Assembly (NCBI GenBank): GCA_030142905.1 | Contig: JASJOG010000628.1 | Location: 19,966 to 83,965 of the forward strand | Reading direction: 5' to 3' | DNA from: Heliopora coerulea | Taxonomy: Eukaryota > Cnidaria > Anthozoa > Scleralcyonacea > Helioporidae | DNA: 64,000 bases | In this document: piece after piece, positions 54,928 to 64,000 of the stretch | How the letters are laid out: every line of letters begins with the position of its first letter | How positions within the stretch are numbered: the first letter of the stretch is position 1 | Translations under genes and position numbers: made by a program | The notes under the pieces: model-generated | Databases searched by the model: none | What the model was told of the DNA's origin: nothing | Seen by the model: only the letters and a program-made list of their open reading frames with translations

Positions 54928-56045
54928 ATGGACTCAACGAACGTTTTTTCTTTTATTTAACCCCTCATAACTTTTTGTTTTTATCTAGCATGGACAGGTA
55001 AAAAACTCAGCTTCCGCACTGTTTACCCTGTTTTCGTCTTTCTTTTACCACATACATATTTCTATTGCCCTGGCAAAAATCTGGGGGTTTAACTTGACTA
55101 ACGAACCGTTTTAGAACCTCCAACTGTTACATTACTTCGCTTGGCAGAACTAGTGCTTACCCTTAATAATTCTTCATTTGATGGTAAACATTACCAACAG
55201 ATAAGCGGCATAGTTATGGGCACCAAGATGGACCCTCGATTTCTCGAGGCATACTCGATTTCTCTGGAAGATTCATCGATTACTGTTTCGCTACAGCATC
55301 ATGTTCATGTGTGAACTTAGAGTGCTTCATCAGTTTCGTCGATAACTTTTATCCAACGCTCAAGTTTTCATAGGAAATGTGTGAAACTTGTGTATTGTTT
55401 CACAATCTGGGGGTTTAACCCAATGCCGGTTCGCTGATTGTTATTTAAAAATGGGAAATGACTTCCTGGTGGTTACCTAGTCGTTGATTTGTTTGTTTTT
55501 GCTTCTCACATTTCATTGGTTAACTTTTTATTACATGACTCCTTTTCGTATAGAACCTAGTCTAGTTGTTACTCCTATTTCAGATCACGTTTCTTTCTCT
55601 GACGAAAGGCCTTTGCTTGAAACGTTGGAATTCATTTAGATCAGTAGAGGCAGTTACCAACGTTTGAACTTTTTACATTGTTTAACACTGTCTAGGCAGT
55701 ATTCTATTTTTATATCATACACCGAACGCAAGCAACGCCAACGAATTTATTAGAAACAAGTGAATAGTATGTAAGAATTTACACCGGACGCGAATCATAT
55801 GAAAACATGTTCTATTTTTTACTCCCCCCATCCCCCACCCACCCACGCAACAAAATGAAGGACCAATCGGAAAAGAGAAAGTGAACTAATCCTGCGCATT
55901 ATAGCTACAACAAAAAACAAATCACACACGTAAAAGTTAACGTAAGTAAGAAGCAAACCTTGAGAAACAAAAACTTTTAAATTAAGATCGGTAATATCCT
56001 ATACTACATAATTGTGCGTTGCCTTCGTATAAAGACCAATCCAGA
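54928..56045 (+). mobile_element. PLE copy C
   Basis: 54928-55089 equals 48395-48560; 55406-56045 equals 48565-49290. Between them 55090-55405 is an RT segment (TVLEPPTVTLLRLAELVLTL, HYQQISG) with frameshifts, homologous to copy A. A deletion of 18 residues removes SYVN...DF compared with copy A. Confidence 0.85.
55599..55628 (+). ncRNA. Hammerhead-like core in PLE copy C
   Basis: CTGACGA (55599-55605), AAG/CTT stem II, GAAACGTTGG (55619-55628), and CCAACGTT at about 55657-55664 that can pair as stem III with a GTT triplet. Stem I pairs poorly (2-3 bp). Likely a relic or a motif needing a partner copy. Confidence 0.5.
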
Positions 56046-56152
56046 ATCTTGTCAGAAGCTTTACAGATACATATAGTCTGGTCGATATGGAAGAAACTAG
56101 CGTTTCGAAATGTCATATAAATACCATCATTCCATGGCCTCCTCCCGGCTTG

Positions 56153-56226
56153 TCCTTGTAGCTCAGTTGGTAGAGCGTCGGACTAGTAAACCGAAGGTCG
56201 CGGGTTCGAATCCCAGCCGCGGTCAA
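56153..56226 (+). repeat. tRNA-Thr(AGT)-like sequence
   Basis: CTTGTAGCTCAGTTGGTAGA (D arm), CGGACTAGTAAACCG (anticodon arm, AGT), and GGTTCGAATCCC (T loop). The T stem has mismatches and the acceptor stem does not close, so this is a tRNA-derived repeat rather than a working gene. Copy at 48062-48118. Confidence 0.72.
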
Positions 56227-56312
56227 GTAGAGTTTTTCTCTACTTACCCGGCATGGGTTCGATTCACTTGGAAGAAGTATTATCCTTATATCATCTCACC
56301 CAAGTGGTTAAT

Positions 56313-56314
<2 letters not shown>

Positions 56315-56365
<51 letters not shown>

Positions 56366-56376
56366 ATATATAATCA
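56315..56376. repeat. (TA)n microsatellite
   Basis: About 60 bp of TA with TATG variants at its end, next to the hammerhead-bearing segment. Confidence 0.95.
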
Positions 56377-56410
56377 CAACACAAAATTTGGTCACTTCAT
56401 AAGAACTTTT

Positions 56411-56470
56411 ATTCACTACAGATCTGTTTCGTATGACAAGTCCGAAGCTTGCCACACTCGTCAGGTGAAT
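56411..56470 (-). ncRNA. Type I hammerhead ribozyme with complete consensus core
   Basis: Minus strand, 5' to 3': stem I strand ATTCAC, core CTGACGA (56458-56464), a 10-bp stem II GTGTGGCAAG / CTTGTCATAC with a 7-base loop (one G-U pair in each half), GAA plus A15.1 (56427-56430), stem III ACAG/CTGT with a 2-base loop, cleavage triplet GTA ending at 56417, and stem I strand GTGAAT, fully complementary to ATTCAC. Every invariant base of the natural hammerhead core is present. It would self-cleave after the A at 56417. Located between TA-rich tracts; a segment of about 150 bp (56377-56535) fits a single retrozyme-like unit. Confidence 0.88.
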
Positions 56471-56654
56471 GTTGTGTGTTTGGCTAGTAAACTTGAGATC
56501 TGTGGTTAGTTTGTGACGTCAAGTTGTTTGCGTGTAGTATATATATTTGGTATACATGTATAATTTTGGTATACAATTTATGGTATACAATTTATATACA
56601 TGTATATAAATTATATACAAACACAAGTTATTCAAAAACTGCGAAAATGTTTCT

Positions 56655-56750
56655 CCCTAGTCACCACGGGTGTAAAGGGACTCCACGCACGTCGAGACTA
56701 ATACGCTCGCACCGCGCTTCGCGCGGTGGGCGAGGGGATTAGTATTTTCT
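56655..56750 (+). repeat. 95-bp dispersed repeat, copy 2
   Basis: Matches 18070-18155. Contains the stem-like CGCGCTTCGCGCG. Confidence 0.75.
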
Positions 56751-58340
56751 TTTCTGTTTTATGTTACTGCAGTCATAAAACCTAAAAGTAATATTTTCTG
56801 AAAAAAATTTAAATTTGTTTTGATAACAAGTGTAGAAATACGAGGGCCACTAATGGATGGTCTATCACTCATTTCAGGCCCCTTTGTAGAGTATATCATC
56901 TCTGGGAATCCTAGGAAGACAGAATATCTGTCCGAATGTTTTATACTAAGGGATTCGAATCATTTTGAGAGTAAACCTTTCTGTTTTTAATTCGTGGAAC
57001 GAAGAGGGGTATAAAATGAATATTTTAAATGAGCATTTCAATTGCTCGGGTAAGCTTTTCTTCTGCATATATTCATTTTCAAATTAATTTAAAATATTTT
57101 GATTGTAAAAACAAACAAATATATACGTTTTATTTGAATTAAATTACGGGTGTTGCATTTGATATTATTGTTCAAATACTAAAAAGAAAAAACAGTGTGC
57201 TCAGGGTCAAACTTCAGCTTGGTTTTCCTTTGGAATTTGGGCAAACAGTTCAAAATATAACTATGGTTATATTTTGGTCGTTATATATCTGTGGGCTGGC
57301 TATTCTTCGAAACATACCAGTTCATAACTTTAGCATTCGCTACCGCGTATTTATCACTTGCTGCGTCAGCAAATCCTTCTCTTGTTAGAACGAGTACCAC
57401 TGAAGCTTGGCTTAAAGTTATCAGATAAACCCGTCGATTTGATCTTTTCGAAATTTGCAATAAATCCTCCGTCGATTCAGACTAGTGGTCATCATCTTCA
57501 TTCGGATGGCATTGGGAGAGAAATCCCATGATCTCACCAAAAATGTTTTTACATCTTGATGAAAGTTAAAAGGGAGGTAATTTTTCTCTTCTGATTAAAC
57601 ACCTGGCTATGTAACTGATGATAAGTGGAAAACATGCTCGGGCTATTTCATTTGATAATCAGACATTTCTGATTAAAAATTCTTTCCTAGCTTTTCCTAT
57701 CTATGATTTGTTAATGATATGCCCGGGGAGGCTTATTTTCAGAGTATTTGGATGAATAGCTTCAAAAAATGTCAAACACTTGGCACGTTGTTTTCCAAAA
57801 CATGCATCGTTTAGACCGCCTACTCCAGGTTTAGATGAAGCCATGTCTTAACGGGATTGAAGGTATCGAAGAAATAATTGCTAAAGCCTAAGGTTCTTCA
57901 ACAATGTCGGTTGGACAAGCTTTATTTAGTAATAGAGGTTCTCATTTCCCTTGAGCAGTTGTTCACTATATACAGCGGTCTACCACGGTCTACTAGGGCT
58001 TTCAAAGAAAACTGTATGTAAATTGATGTTGTTTTGAGGTATCGGTAGACCGTGGTAGTCCGATGGTAGTTAGTACAGATAATTCGTTACTGTATACATT
58101 ATAAAAACACCGGAAATGCAGACGAAAATTTCAGATGTATTTTAATCACAAGTCATCTTAGTTTCATTATACATGACCTGTTTCAATTTTCGGTCTTTCC
58201 CTTTATTGACATTTTTTATTATTTTATCCATAGAGGAGATGGAGGGTGTTAATACCTTGAATGTCAAATATCAGCGGGGTATTCAACACTCGATTTCCAA
58301 AATCCTCCAAGTTTTCAAAGATAAATTTACGTGCAATTGC
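56751..58340. other. No gene recognised
   Basis: AT-rich. A short inverted repeat around 57985-58060 (GGTCTACCACGGTCTAC / GGTAGACCGTGGTAG) is the only structure noted. Confidence 0.45.
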
Positions 58341-58945
58341 ATTTTCACATGATAGATGGACGATCGTCAAGCTCTATCCTCAGGAAAAGGATTTCTGAGC
58401 CCCTGACGGGGATCGAAACCGCAACCTTTTGATGACCAGTAAGACGCTCTAACCATTGAGCTGCCAAGACTCAGATGGTGGGCTGAGATGCAAGTTCGAC
58501 ATACGTGCGACCTAAGTGGAAGCCACTATATGTTAATAATTATATTGATGAAATTTATATCTTAGAAGTGTGAGAGCTTGGAGATATCTTCAGATGATGA
58601 ATGAACGATTGCCAAGCTCTATCCTGAGAAAAACGATTTCTGAGCCTCTGAAGGGGGTCGAACCGGCAACTTTCTGATGACCGGTGAGACGCTCCAACTA
58701 ATTGAGCTGCCAAGACTCAGATTGGGAACTAAGGCGCAATTCGACATATGTGCGACCTAAGCTGATGCCATATATGTTAATGATATACGTTAATAATGAT
58801 ATTGATGAAACGCATTTTGAAGGTTGCGGGTTCGACCCCCATCTGGGGCTCAGAAATAATTTTTTCAGGATAGACCTTGACGATCTTTCATCTGTCATCT
58901 CAAGATATCTCCAAGCTCTCACACTTCTAAAATATAAATTTCAAT
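58340..58945. repeat. Array of three tRNA-like units with foldback arms
   Basis: Two minus-strand units (58385-58475, 58635-58720) and one plus-strand half (58820-58860). The flanks 58547-58680 and 58815-58945 are complementary, starting from AAATTTATATCTTAGAAGTG. The plus unit has GGTTGCGGGTTCGACCCCCA. Same design as 29045-29403. Confidence 0.82.
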
Positions 58946-59540
58946 TGCATGTTCATTAAGTTTTTTATCAAATCAGTGACTAAGATTTTAAATAAGATTT
59001 TTAAGTCTGGTGACTGCAGTAAATACACAAACATGAATTCTATCGTTACGTTCCTTTTTTCAGTACCTAAAGACCCTAGTCAGGGGAAATGTAGTGGAAG
59101 AACCCAGGCCAAGCTGCTTGCGTTCACAATATTTCTGTTTTTATTTTTTAAATAAAGATTATTCTTCTTTTCACCCGAAAAAAATGGTCTCAAATTTAAG
59201 AGTTTGTTTATTCAGTTTAATTTATGAATAGAAATCATATTTTACCATTATTTCATAAAATAATAAAGAAAAGCAGCTGTAGGCAATTTTGAACAATAAT
59301 GTTGTAATACCCCCACCCCTAAATCAATGTTGGAATATAGTTTTAAATAACAACATTGAATCAGGAAAAGGGGATTGATTGTTACAACTATAGTACTTTT
59401 ATCCAATATTGTAGATGTGACGAACATTATGAAACATTTTATGTTTCCTGCAGCGCATTACAAACCTGGTTTTTGAACTTTTGTGGGCTCTCACCTGCGA
59501 AATGTTGAACTTTGAAACTTGGTAATTAATCTAAGCGGTA
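58946..59540. other. No gene recognised
   Basis: AT-rich with short frames; nothing supported. Confidence 0.4.
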
Positions 59541-60985
59541 ACGGTGTCCTTCATTTCCGACTAAAGTAAGCCCATTCACAAATGATTTTTGATTTGTTGA
59601 AAAGGGCATTGAAAGCCATCGATATGTGTCTTCGTTCTTGAGTGATTCTGATTTTTGTCCCAAAACCATAACCAGCCGACAGTTTAAGAAAATACAAAAC
59701 AAAATTTATTCCAAAAATTGTCATTCTTGACTTGTAATGCAAGTAAAAAAGAATGAACAAGCAGAAATTTGGTAATATTTCGACTCCATTTCTGGGCCAT
59801 TATCAAACGAAAATGGTTTGGAGTGCATATAACGTCAATTTTTGTTTCCAAAAAATTACCCTGCCGTATCAAGCGGATTCACATGAGGTATAATATTGTC
59901 TTAATTGGAAGATCAATATTTCCTGGCATATCGTACTTTAAACACACTGTTCTAAAAGTCCTTCCCGGAACAAAGCAGTTTAAATTAGAATTGGGTTTTA
60001 ATTTCATATCAAATCGTTAATATGGAAAACTGTATTTGTTTGTAAACAACTAGGAATTCATTATCTGCTGTCTTCTCACAAGTTGTTCTGGTTCACGAAG
60101 GAATGAAGATCCCTAGATTTCCCACATGTGCCTGGAAAGGAATTTTACGACCCATCGAGAAAGCTACGACCTCTTTTCCATTTAATTAGGTGGAAAGCGT
60201 GTTAGTCTTATTGTCAGAAATTCTGCAAAAGGTTACGAGATCTAAGTTTTTGAATTTCCTCATCAGTTCCCTTCGTGTATATGTATTGTGTTGCCAATTG
60301 ACAAGGAAACCCAGTTTCTAGATTCAGTCTGTCGAGTTTCAGTATTAACATAGGAGCACATGATATGCGCATATGACCAACGATATGTGACGCACCTATT
60401 ACCTCTAACACTAAATCCTTCCGTAGTTTGCTCATCACACTTCAACGTAAACTGACTCACCCGCCGTCTTTGCCAGTCGTAACATTAAATTAAAACTAAT
60501 TGTAAAAATATCTAACCCTCATTCTCGAGGTTTTTAGGTCTGGTCGGGTGAGCAAAGCCAACAAGCACTCAAAATGTTTGTATTTTCCTTCATTTCACGT
60601 CACAAAATAAATTATCAGATAGCTAAATTTTGTTGGTTGTTTACTCATAGCTTAATTTATCAAAAAACCATGAGCAGCTGACAATTTCAAGAAATATAAA
60701 ACAAAACACAATCCGAAAACAACTATTTCATAAAATCCAAGATTTGGAAGAAAAACAAGATGACAAAGTTTAATGGTCATATTTCGTCTTTATTTCTAAG
60801 ACATCGTCAGACCAAATAAACATGAAGTATCACCAGTAAACTTTGTCATCTTGTTTTAGATTCGAATCTTGGATTTTACCAAATGTTTGTTTTCGGATTG
60901 TATTTTGTTTTATATTTCTTGAAATTGTCGCCTGTTCGTGGTTTTTCAGCAAATTAAGCTGTAAGTAAATAACCAATAAAATTTA
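59541..60985. repeat. PLE terminal-repeat relics, partly inverted
   Basis: 60640-60770 and 60840-60985 are inverted copies (AATTTCAAGAAATATAAAAC etc.). 59640-59820 is a diverged relative. On the minus strand they contain CTGACGATGTCTT..AAGACGAAAT (about 60805-60840) and a decayed TTGATAATGG..GTCGAAAT (about 59775-59812): half-hammerhead motifs of the kind seen in PLE termini. The minus frame at 60214-60438 was not recognised. Confidence 0.6.
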
Positions 60986-61310
60986 AATACCAATGAATTA
61001 GCAACAATTACTCTCACAACAAAGAACAATAATGAACATGACAAATCTTAATAGCTTACTCTGCTTCAGAACATGTTGATTGTTAGCAAGTGGATCTTTG
61101 TTAGTTCCATAAACTGTCAAAATCAAATGGTTGAGGGTACCTGAAGAGATTTGGGAAAAGAAAATGTTTTTTTTAACTCCAAGACATAAGTTTATTTATT
61201 CAATGAGCAGTGAGAGAAAGTGAATGATTAATGTATTAATTGATTAAAGCGCCTCGAAATGCTACTTAAAATGTCAAGGAAATAAAACAAAATTATTGTA
61301 ACTGTAGTCT
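60986..61310. other. No gene recognised
   Basis: AT-rich spacer. Confidence 0.4.
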
Positions 61311-61314
61311 ATAA

Positions 61315-61950
61315 CGAACGTCCACTTTACAAGCAAGACATGTCCGCACTAATCCGTTCTCGTTTGAAAACGCAATTTTTTTGATCCGTTTTCAAAAAAA
61401 CTTTTCCCGCCTACACTAATTATGCTGAATCAGCTGCGATTATGCTGATTATGCTGAACCAGCCGTGCCAGCTATACGGATGCTTACCCGCCATTTTACA
61501 AAGTGTCCTTGTTATCTACGAGTCATGCTTGTCAATAGTAAATAGTTTGGTTAGGTTAGTTAAAAATGTTCAAGGTAAGGTTTGTATCGCTTTCGATGCC
61601 GTTGCTGCAAGTTGGAATGCATTAGTAAGCGTTAAGCATTTTGACGCTTCTGCAGTACTGTTGTTAAGGATTTAGCGACTCTACATTCAACTCTAAGCAA
61701 GCAATCAAATTCGATAACAAGGAAAACAGTATAATCAGTTGTTCGTCCACCATACTGGATAATAGCCCTGGGAACTGGAACGAAGGTTATATGTTGATCA
61801 TAACATCAGTGTTTTCGAAAAGTTCCGTTTTGCTATCTACACTACAACAGGAAAACGCAGTTTTTAAAAACTTCCACTCTGGGGAGCATTTTTGAGAAGT
61901 TCCTTTTTCGATGACGAAAACGTGGGCTTAGCGTGGACGAGGCCTAAGTT
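61315..61950. mobile_element. Possible MITE, ends weakly inverted
   Basis: Left CCGCACTAATCCGTTCTCG and, inverted at the right, CCACGCTAAGCCCACG. Internal GAAAACG motifs recur near both ends. No target duplication recognised. Non-coding. Confidence 0.4.
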
Positions 61951-62224
61951 ACACCGTAATTTCGATCAGTTAGCATTATCAGTAACATTTAACGAACGAG
62001 TTGTGCACTGTTAGCAGTAAAGTGTTTTATCAGGTTTTATCAGGTTTTATCATTACTCTCGGGATTGTGAATTGTTTTCGAACATTAAATTAAATGTTGA
62101 ACAATAACACATTGGTTGAAGTAAATGTTGTTCACAACAAGCATGTGGGACCTTCGTAATATCTTGGACAATACAGTAGCAGACCCAGAGGAGGGGCCTA
62201 GGCCCCTCTTTTTGCGATATTAAT

Positions 62225-62776
62225 CAGGGCCGTAATAAGGTGCGAGAAAGTGAAGGGAGGGGGGGGGGGGGTAGCTGTGGATCGGTAGCTTCCAAGTGGG
62301 GGCCCCAGATTTTTGAGGAAAAAAATTGTCACTATTCTGAGGTTCAATGGGTTGAACAAATTTAAATCAAGAAATCAAAATAAAACAAGAACTACTTTCA
62401 CATTGTGTGCGGGTTACAAGCTACCCACAGCCACAATTTAATTTGCATTATTAGTAAGACGTTAAAAAAGACCAATTCATCTAACGATTGCCAGCAAAAC
62501 AAATATCTGTAGCAACTACTTCAAAAACCGGGTAGCATAAAGTAAACCATTGCACTCCTATGTGTGCAAGTAATATCTTTCAATATATAAAAGATCGCTA
62601 TAATCCATACGAATCATATCAAGCCGATCCAAAAACTGCACGGAAACGTAGTGTACTGTTTAACAAAATGTACTGAAATTTAATCAATATTTTGAAGATA
62701 CAAAACCTGGCACGTTAAAAAATAAACCAACTTTTAAGGAGTTGATCTGGGAAGAAGCTCGTCTGCTACGGCCCTG
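62225..62776. mobile_element. Possible hAT-type MITE
   Basis: Ends CAGGGCCGTA and its inverse, resembling the CAGGGCCG ends of the 160-bp MITE at 39832. A poly-G run lies near the left end. No clean target duplication; flanks are AT-rich. Confidence 0.55.
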
Positions 62777-63364
62777 TTAAATATTCCATAGCTTTTTCAA
62801 TAAATTTCACACTAATGAGTGGAATAACTCAGCAGAGATCTTTAGTTTGGTTGCTATTTATGGTAGAGGCTATAATAGTGATGAGCTTATTTCCTTGTTT
62901 TTAAAACTTTCGTCCTAATAGCTGACATCACCATGCAGATGCTTCTAAAAAGGGTACAAACACTGCATTGCCCATACAGATTGAGATGGCGAGACCAACT
63001 GTCAATTAACACGATCGTTATTTTTCCTTCATACTATTGCTGCTTCATAACTGGCGACTCCGTCGCGAAAATAAACTTATTAACGCAACTCGCTTAAAGG
63101 GATTTTTGACTCCCTGGCAGTGTTTGATGTCAATAACATTTTCGAGCACGCGTTAAAATACACAAATTAGAACCATGCATTTTGACAAATATTTTGATGT
63201 ACGAAGAGTACTTCGTAAGGCGATATAAAGAATTTCCTGTCGTCAAAAAACATTACATTCCACCTGGGATACCAGCATGGTCTTCTCAAACCCTATTTAG
63301 ACTCTTAGTTTGGGTCCCCTTTGCGCCAATCCTGGGTCTGACACTGAGATATATGGATCTTCGT
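62777..63364. other. No gene recognised
   Basis: AT-rich spacer, no supported feature. Confidence 0.4.
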
Positions 63365-63800
63365 CAAGCTCATATTTCAGTAAAACGATTTCTAAGCCCA
63401 AGACCGGGAATCAGACCTGCAACCATGTGATGACCGGTGAGACGTTCTAACCGTTGAGCTGCAAAGATTCAGGGACTAAGGCGCACGTTCAACATATGTG
63501 CTACCCATGTGGTAGCCACATCATGCTAATAATATTAACGAATGAGTTGAAAATTACAAACAACGAGCATGTTGGAGATTTGCGATATCAGGGACGATAT
63601 GTGGACCTTAGTCGAACTCAGAACGTCAGAAATACCATTTTTGAGCCCAGACTAGGATCGAACTCGCACGTTGCGGGTTAGATTGCCATCTGAGTCTCGA
63701 TTGCTTAGCTTAATGGTTAGGACGCCTTGCCTATCAGCAAACTTGCATTCGGTCCCCGTCTGGGCTCAAAAATCGTTTTTTGTGGGTATGTGTTCGACGA
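63365..63800. repeat. tRNA-like foldback pair
   Basis: Minus unit 63390-63475 and plus unit 63695-63770 (TTAGCTTAATGGTTAGGACG, then GGTCCCCGTCTGGGCTC). Flanks GTAAAACGATTTCTAAGCCC and GGGCTCAAAAATCGTTTTTT are complementary. Third example of this arrangement. Confidence 0.75.
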
Positions 63801-63882
63801 ACTTCCGCATGTTATCAGAAAACAATTCTTGAAGAAAATCTGAATGTCAGTTTCCCTTTTCTTGTTGTTTGTTTTTCTGCAG

Positions 63883-64000
63883 TTGCCGCTGCTGCTTCTT
63901 CTGTTGCTGTTGCTGTTATTGCTATTGTTGTTGTTGCATCTGCTGCTATTGCTGCTCCTGCTCCTGTTGCTACTGTTTTAGCTGCTGCTGATTCTTTTGC
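63883..64000. repeat. Imperfect TGC/TGT trinucleotide microsatellite
   Basis: Runs of GCTGCTGCT, TGTTGCTGT and TTGTTGTTG units continuing to the window edge. Would encode poly-Ala/Leu/Cys or poly-Gln/Ser on the reverse strand, but no gene context is visible. Confidence 0.9.

Noticed and set aside
56153..56226. Functional tRNA-Thr gene
   Set aside because: T stem mismatched, acceptor stem does not pair, and a truncated copy exists near PLE copy B; tRNA-derived repeat.
57985..58060. Small inverted repeat as a MITE
   Set aside because: Arms only about 15 bp, no target duplication, no related copy in the window.
60214..60460. Minus-strand frames with scattered cysteines as a further thyroglobulin exon
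   Set aside because: The CWC and QC motifs are absent and the spacing does not fit.

Overview
The window looks like anthozoan, probably stony-coral, nuclear DNA. It is AT-rich and almost entirely transposable elements. The only convincing host gene is a minus-strand gene at 52.3-53.6 kb joining a thyroglobulin type-1 exon to a cysteine-rich galaxin-like exon; galaxins are known from coral skeletons. There are no bacterial-type operons, no CRISPR array and no rRNA genes.

Layout. 0-4.3 kb: relics and one MITE. 4.3-12.1 kb: a three-level nest, in which a plus-strand non-LTR reverse transcriptase (RT) was split by a minus-strand RTE/CFDP2-like retrotransposon, itself split by a pogo-like DNA transposon carrying a divergent second gene. 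12.5-28.6 kb: a degraded PIF/Harbinger element (convergent transposase and MADF genes) framed by inverted copies of another repeat. Its transposase is broken by an insert carrying a DUF3504/Crypton-like recombinase relic, and its MADF exon is broken by a Ty1/copia element with LTRs, target duplication and an initiator-tRNA-half primer site. 29-31 kb: a tRNA-like foldback, a kinase fragment and an RT fragment. 31.1-46.1 kb: a second Harbinger element whose transposase exon is split by a P-like element (34780-45717). That P-like element contains a hAT MITE in its terminal repeat, a 2-kb hAT-like element filled with a minisatellite, and a second P element (37521-43263) that carries its own hAT MITE.

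47.0-56.1 kb: three pieces of Penelope-like elements (PLEs; RT with a YIDD-type motif, GIY-YIG endonuclease) around the thyroglobulin/galaxin gene. 54.0-56.5 kb: TA microsatellites and palindromes holding hammerhead ribozyme motifs; the one at 56411-56470 (minus) has every conserved core base and three closed stems. 56.7-64 kb: tRNA-like foldback pairs, MITEs and hammerhead-like PLE relics.

Insertions can be put in relative order because removing an element and one copy of its target duplication reconnects the interrupted reading frame at several sites. Most coding regions are decayed. The RTE RT ORF (753 codons) and the zinc-finger/HIRAN-like ORF in the pogo element are the only long intact frames. 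All calls rest on motif recognition by eye; no database search was run.
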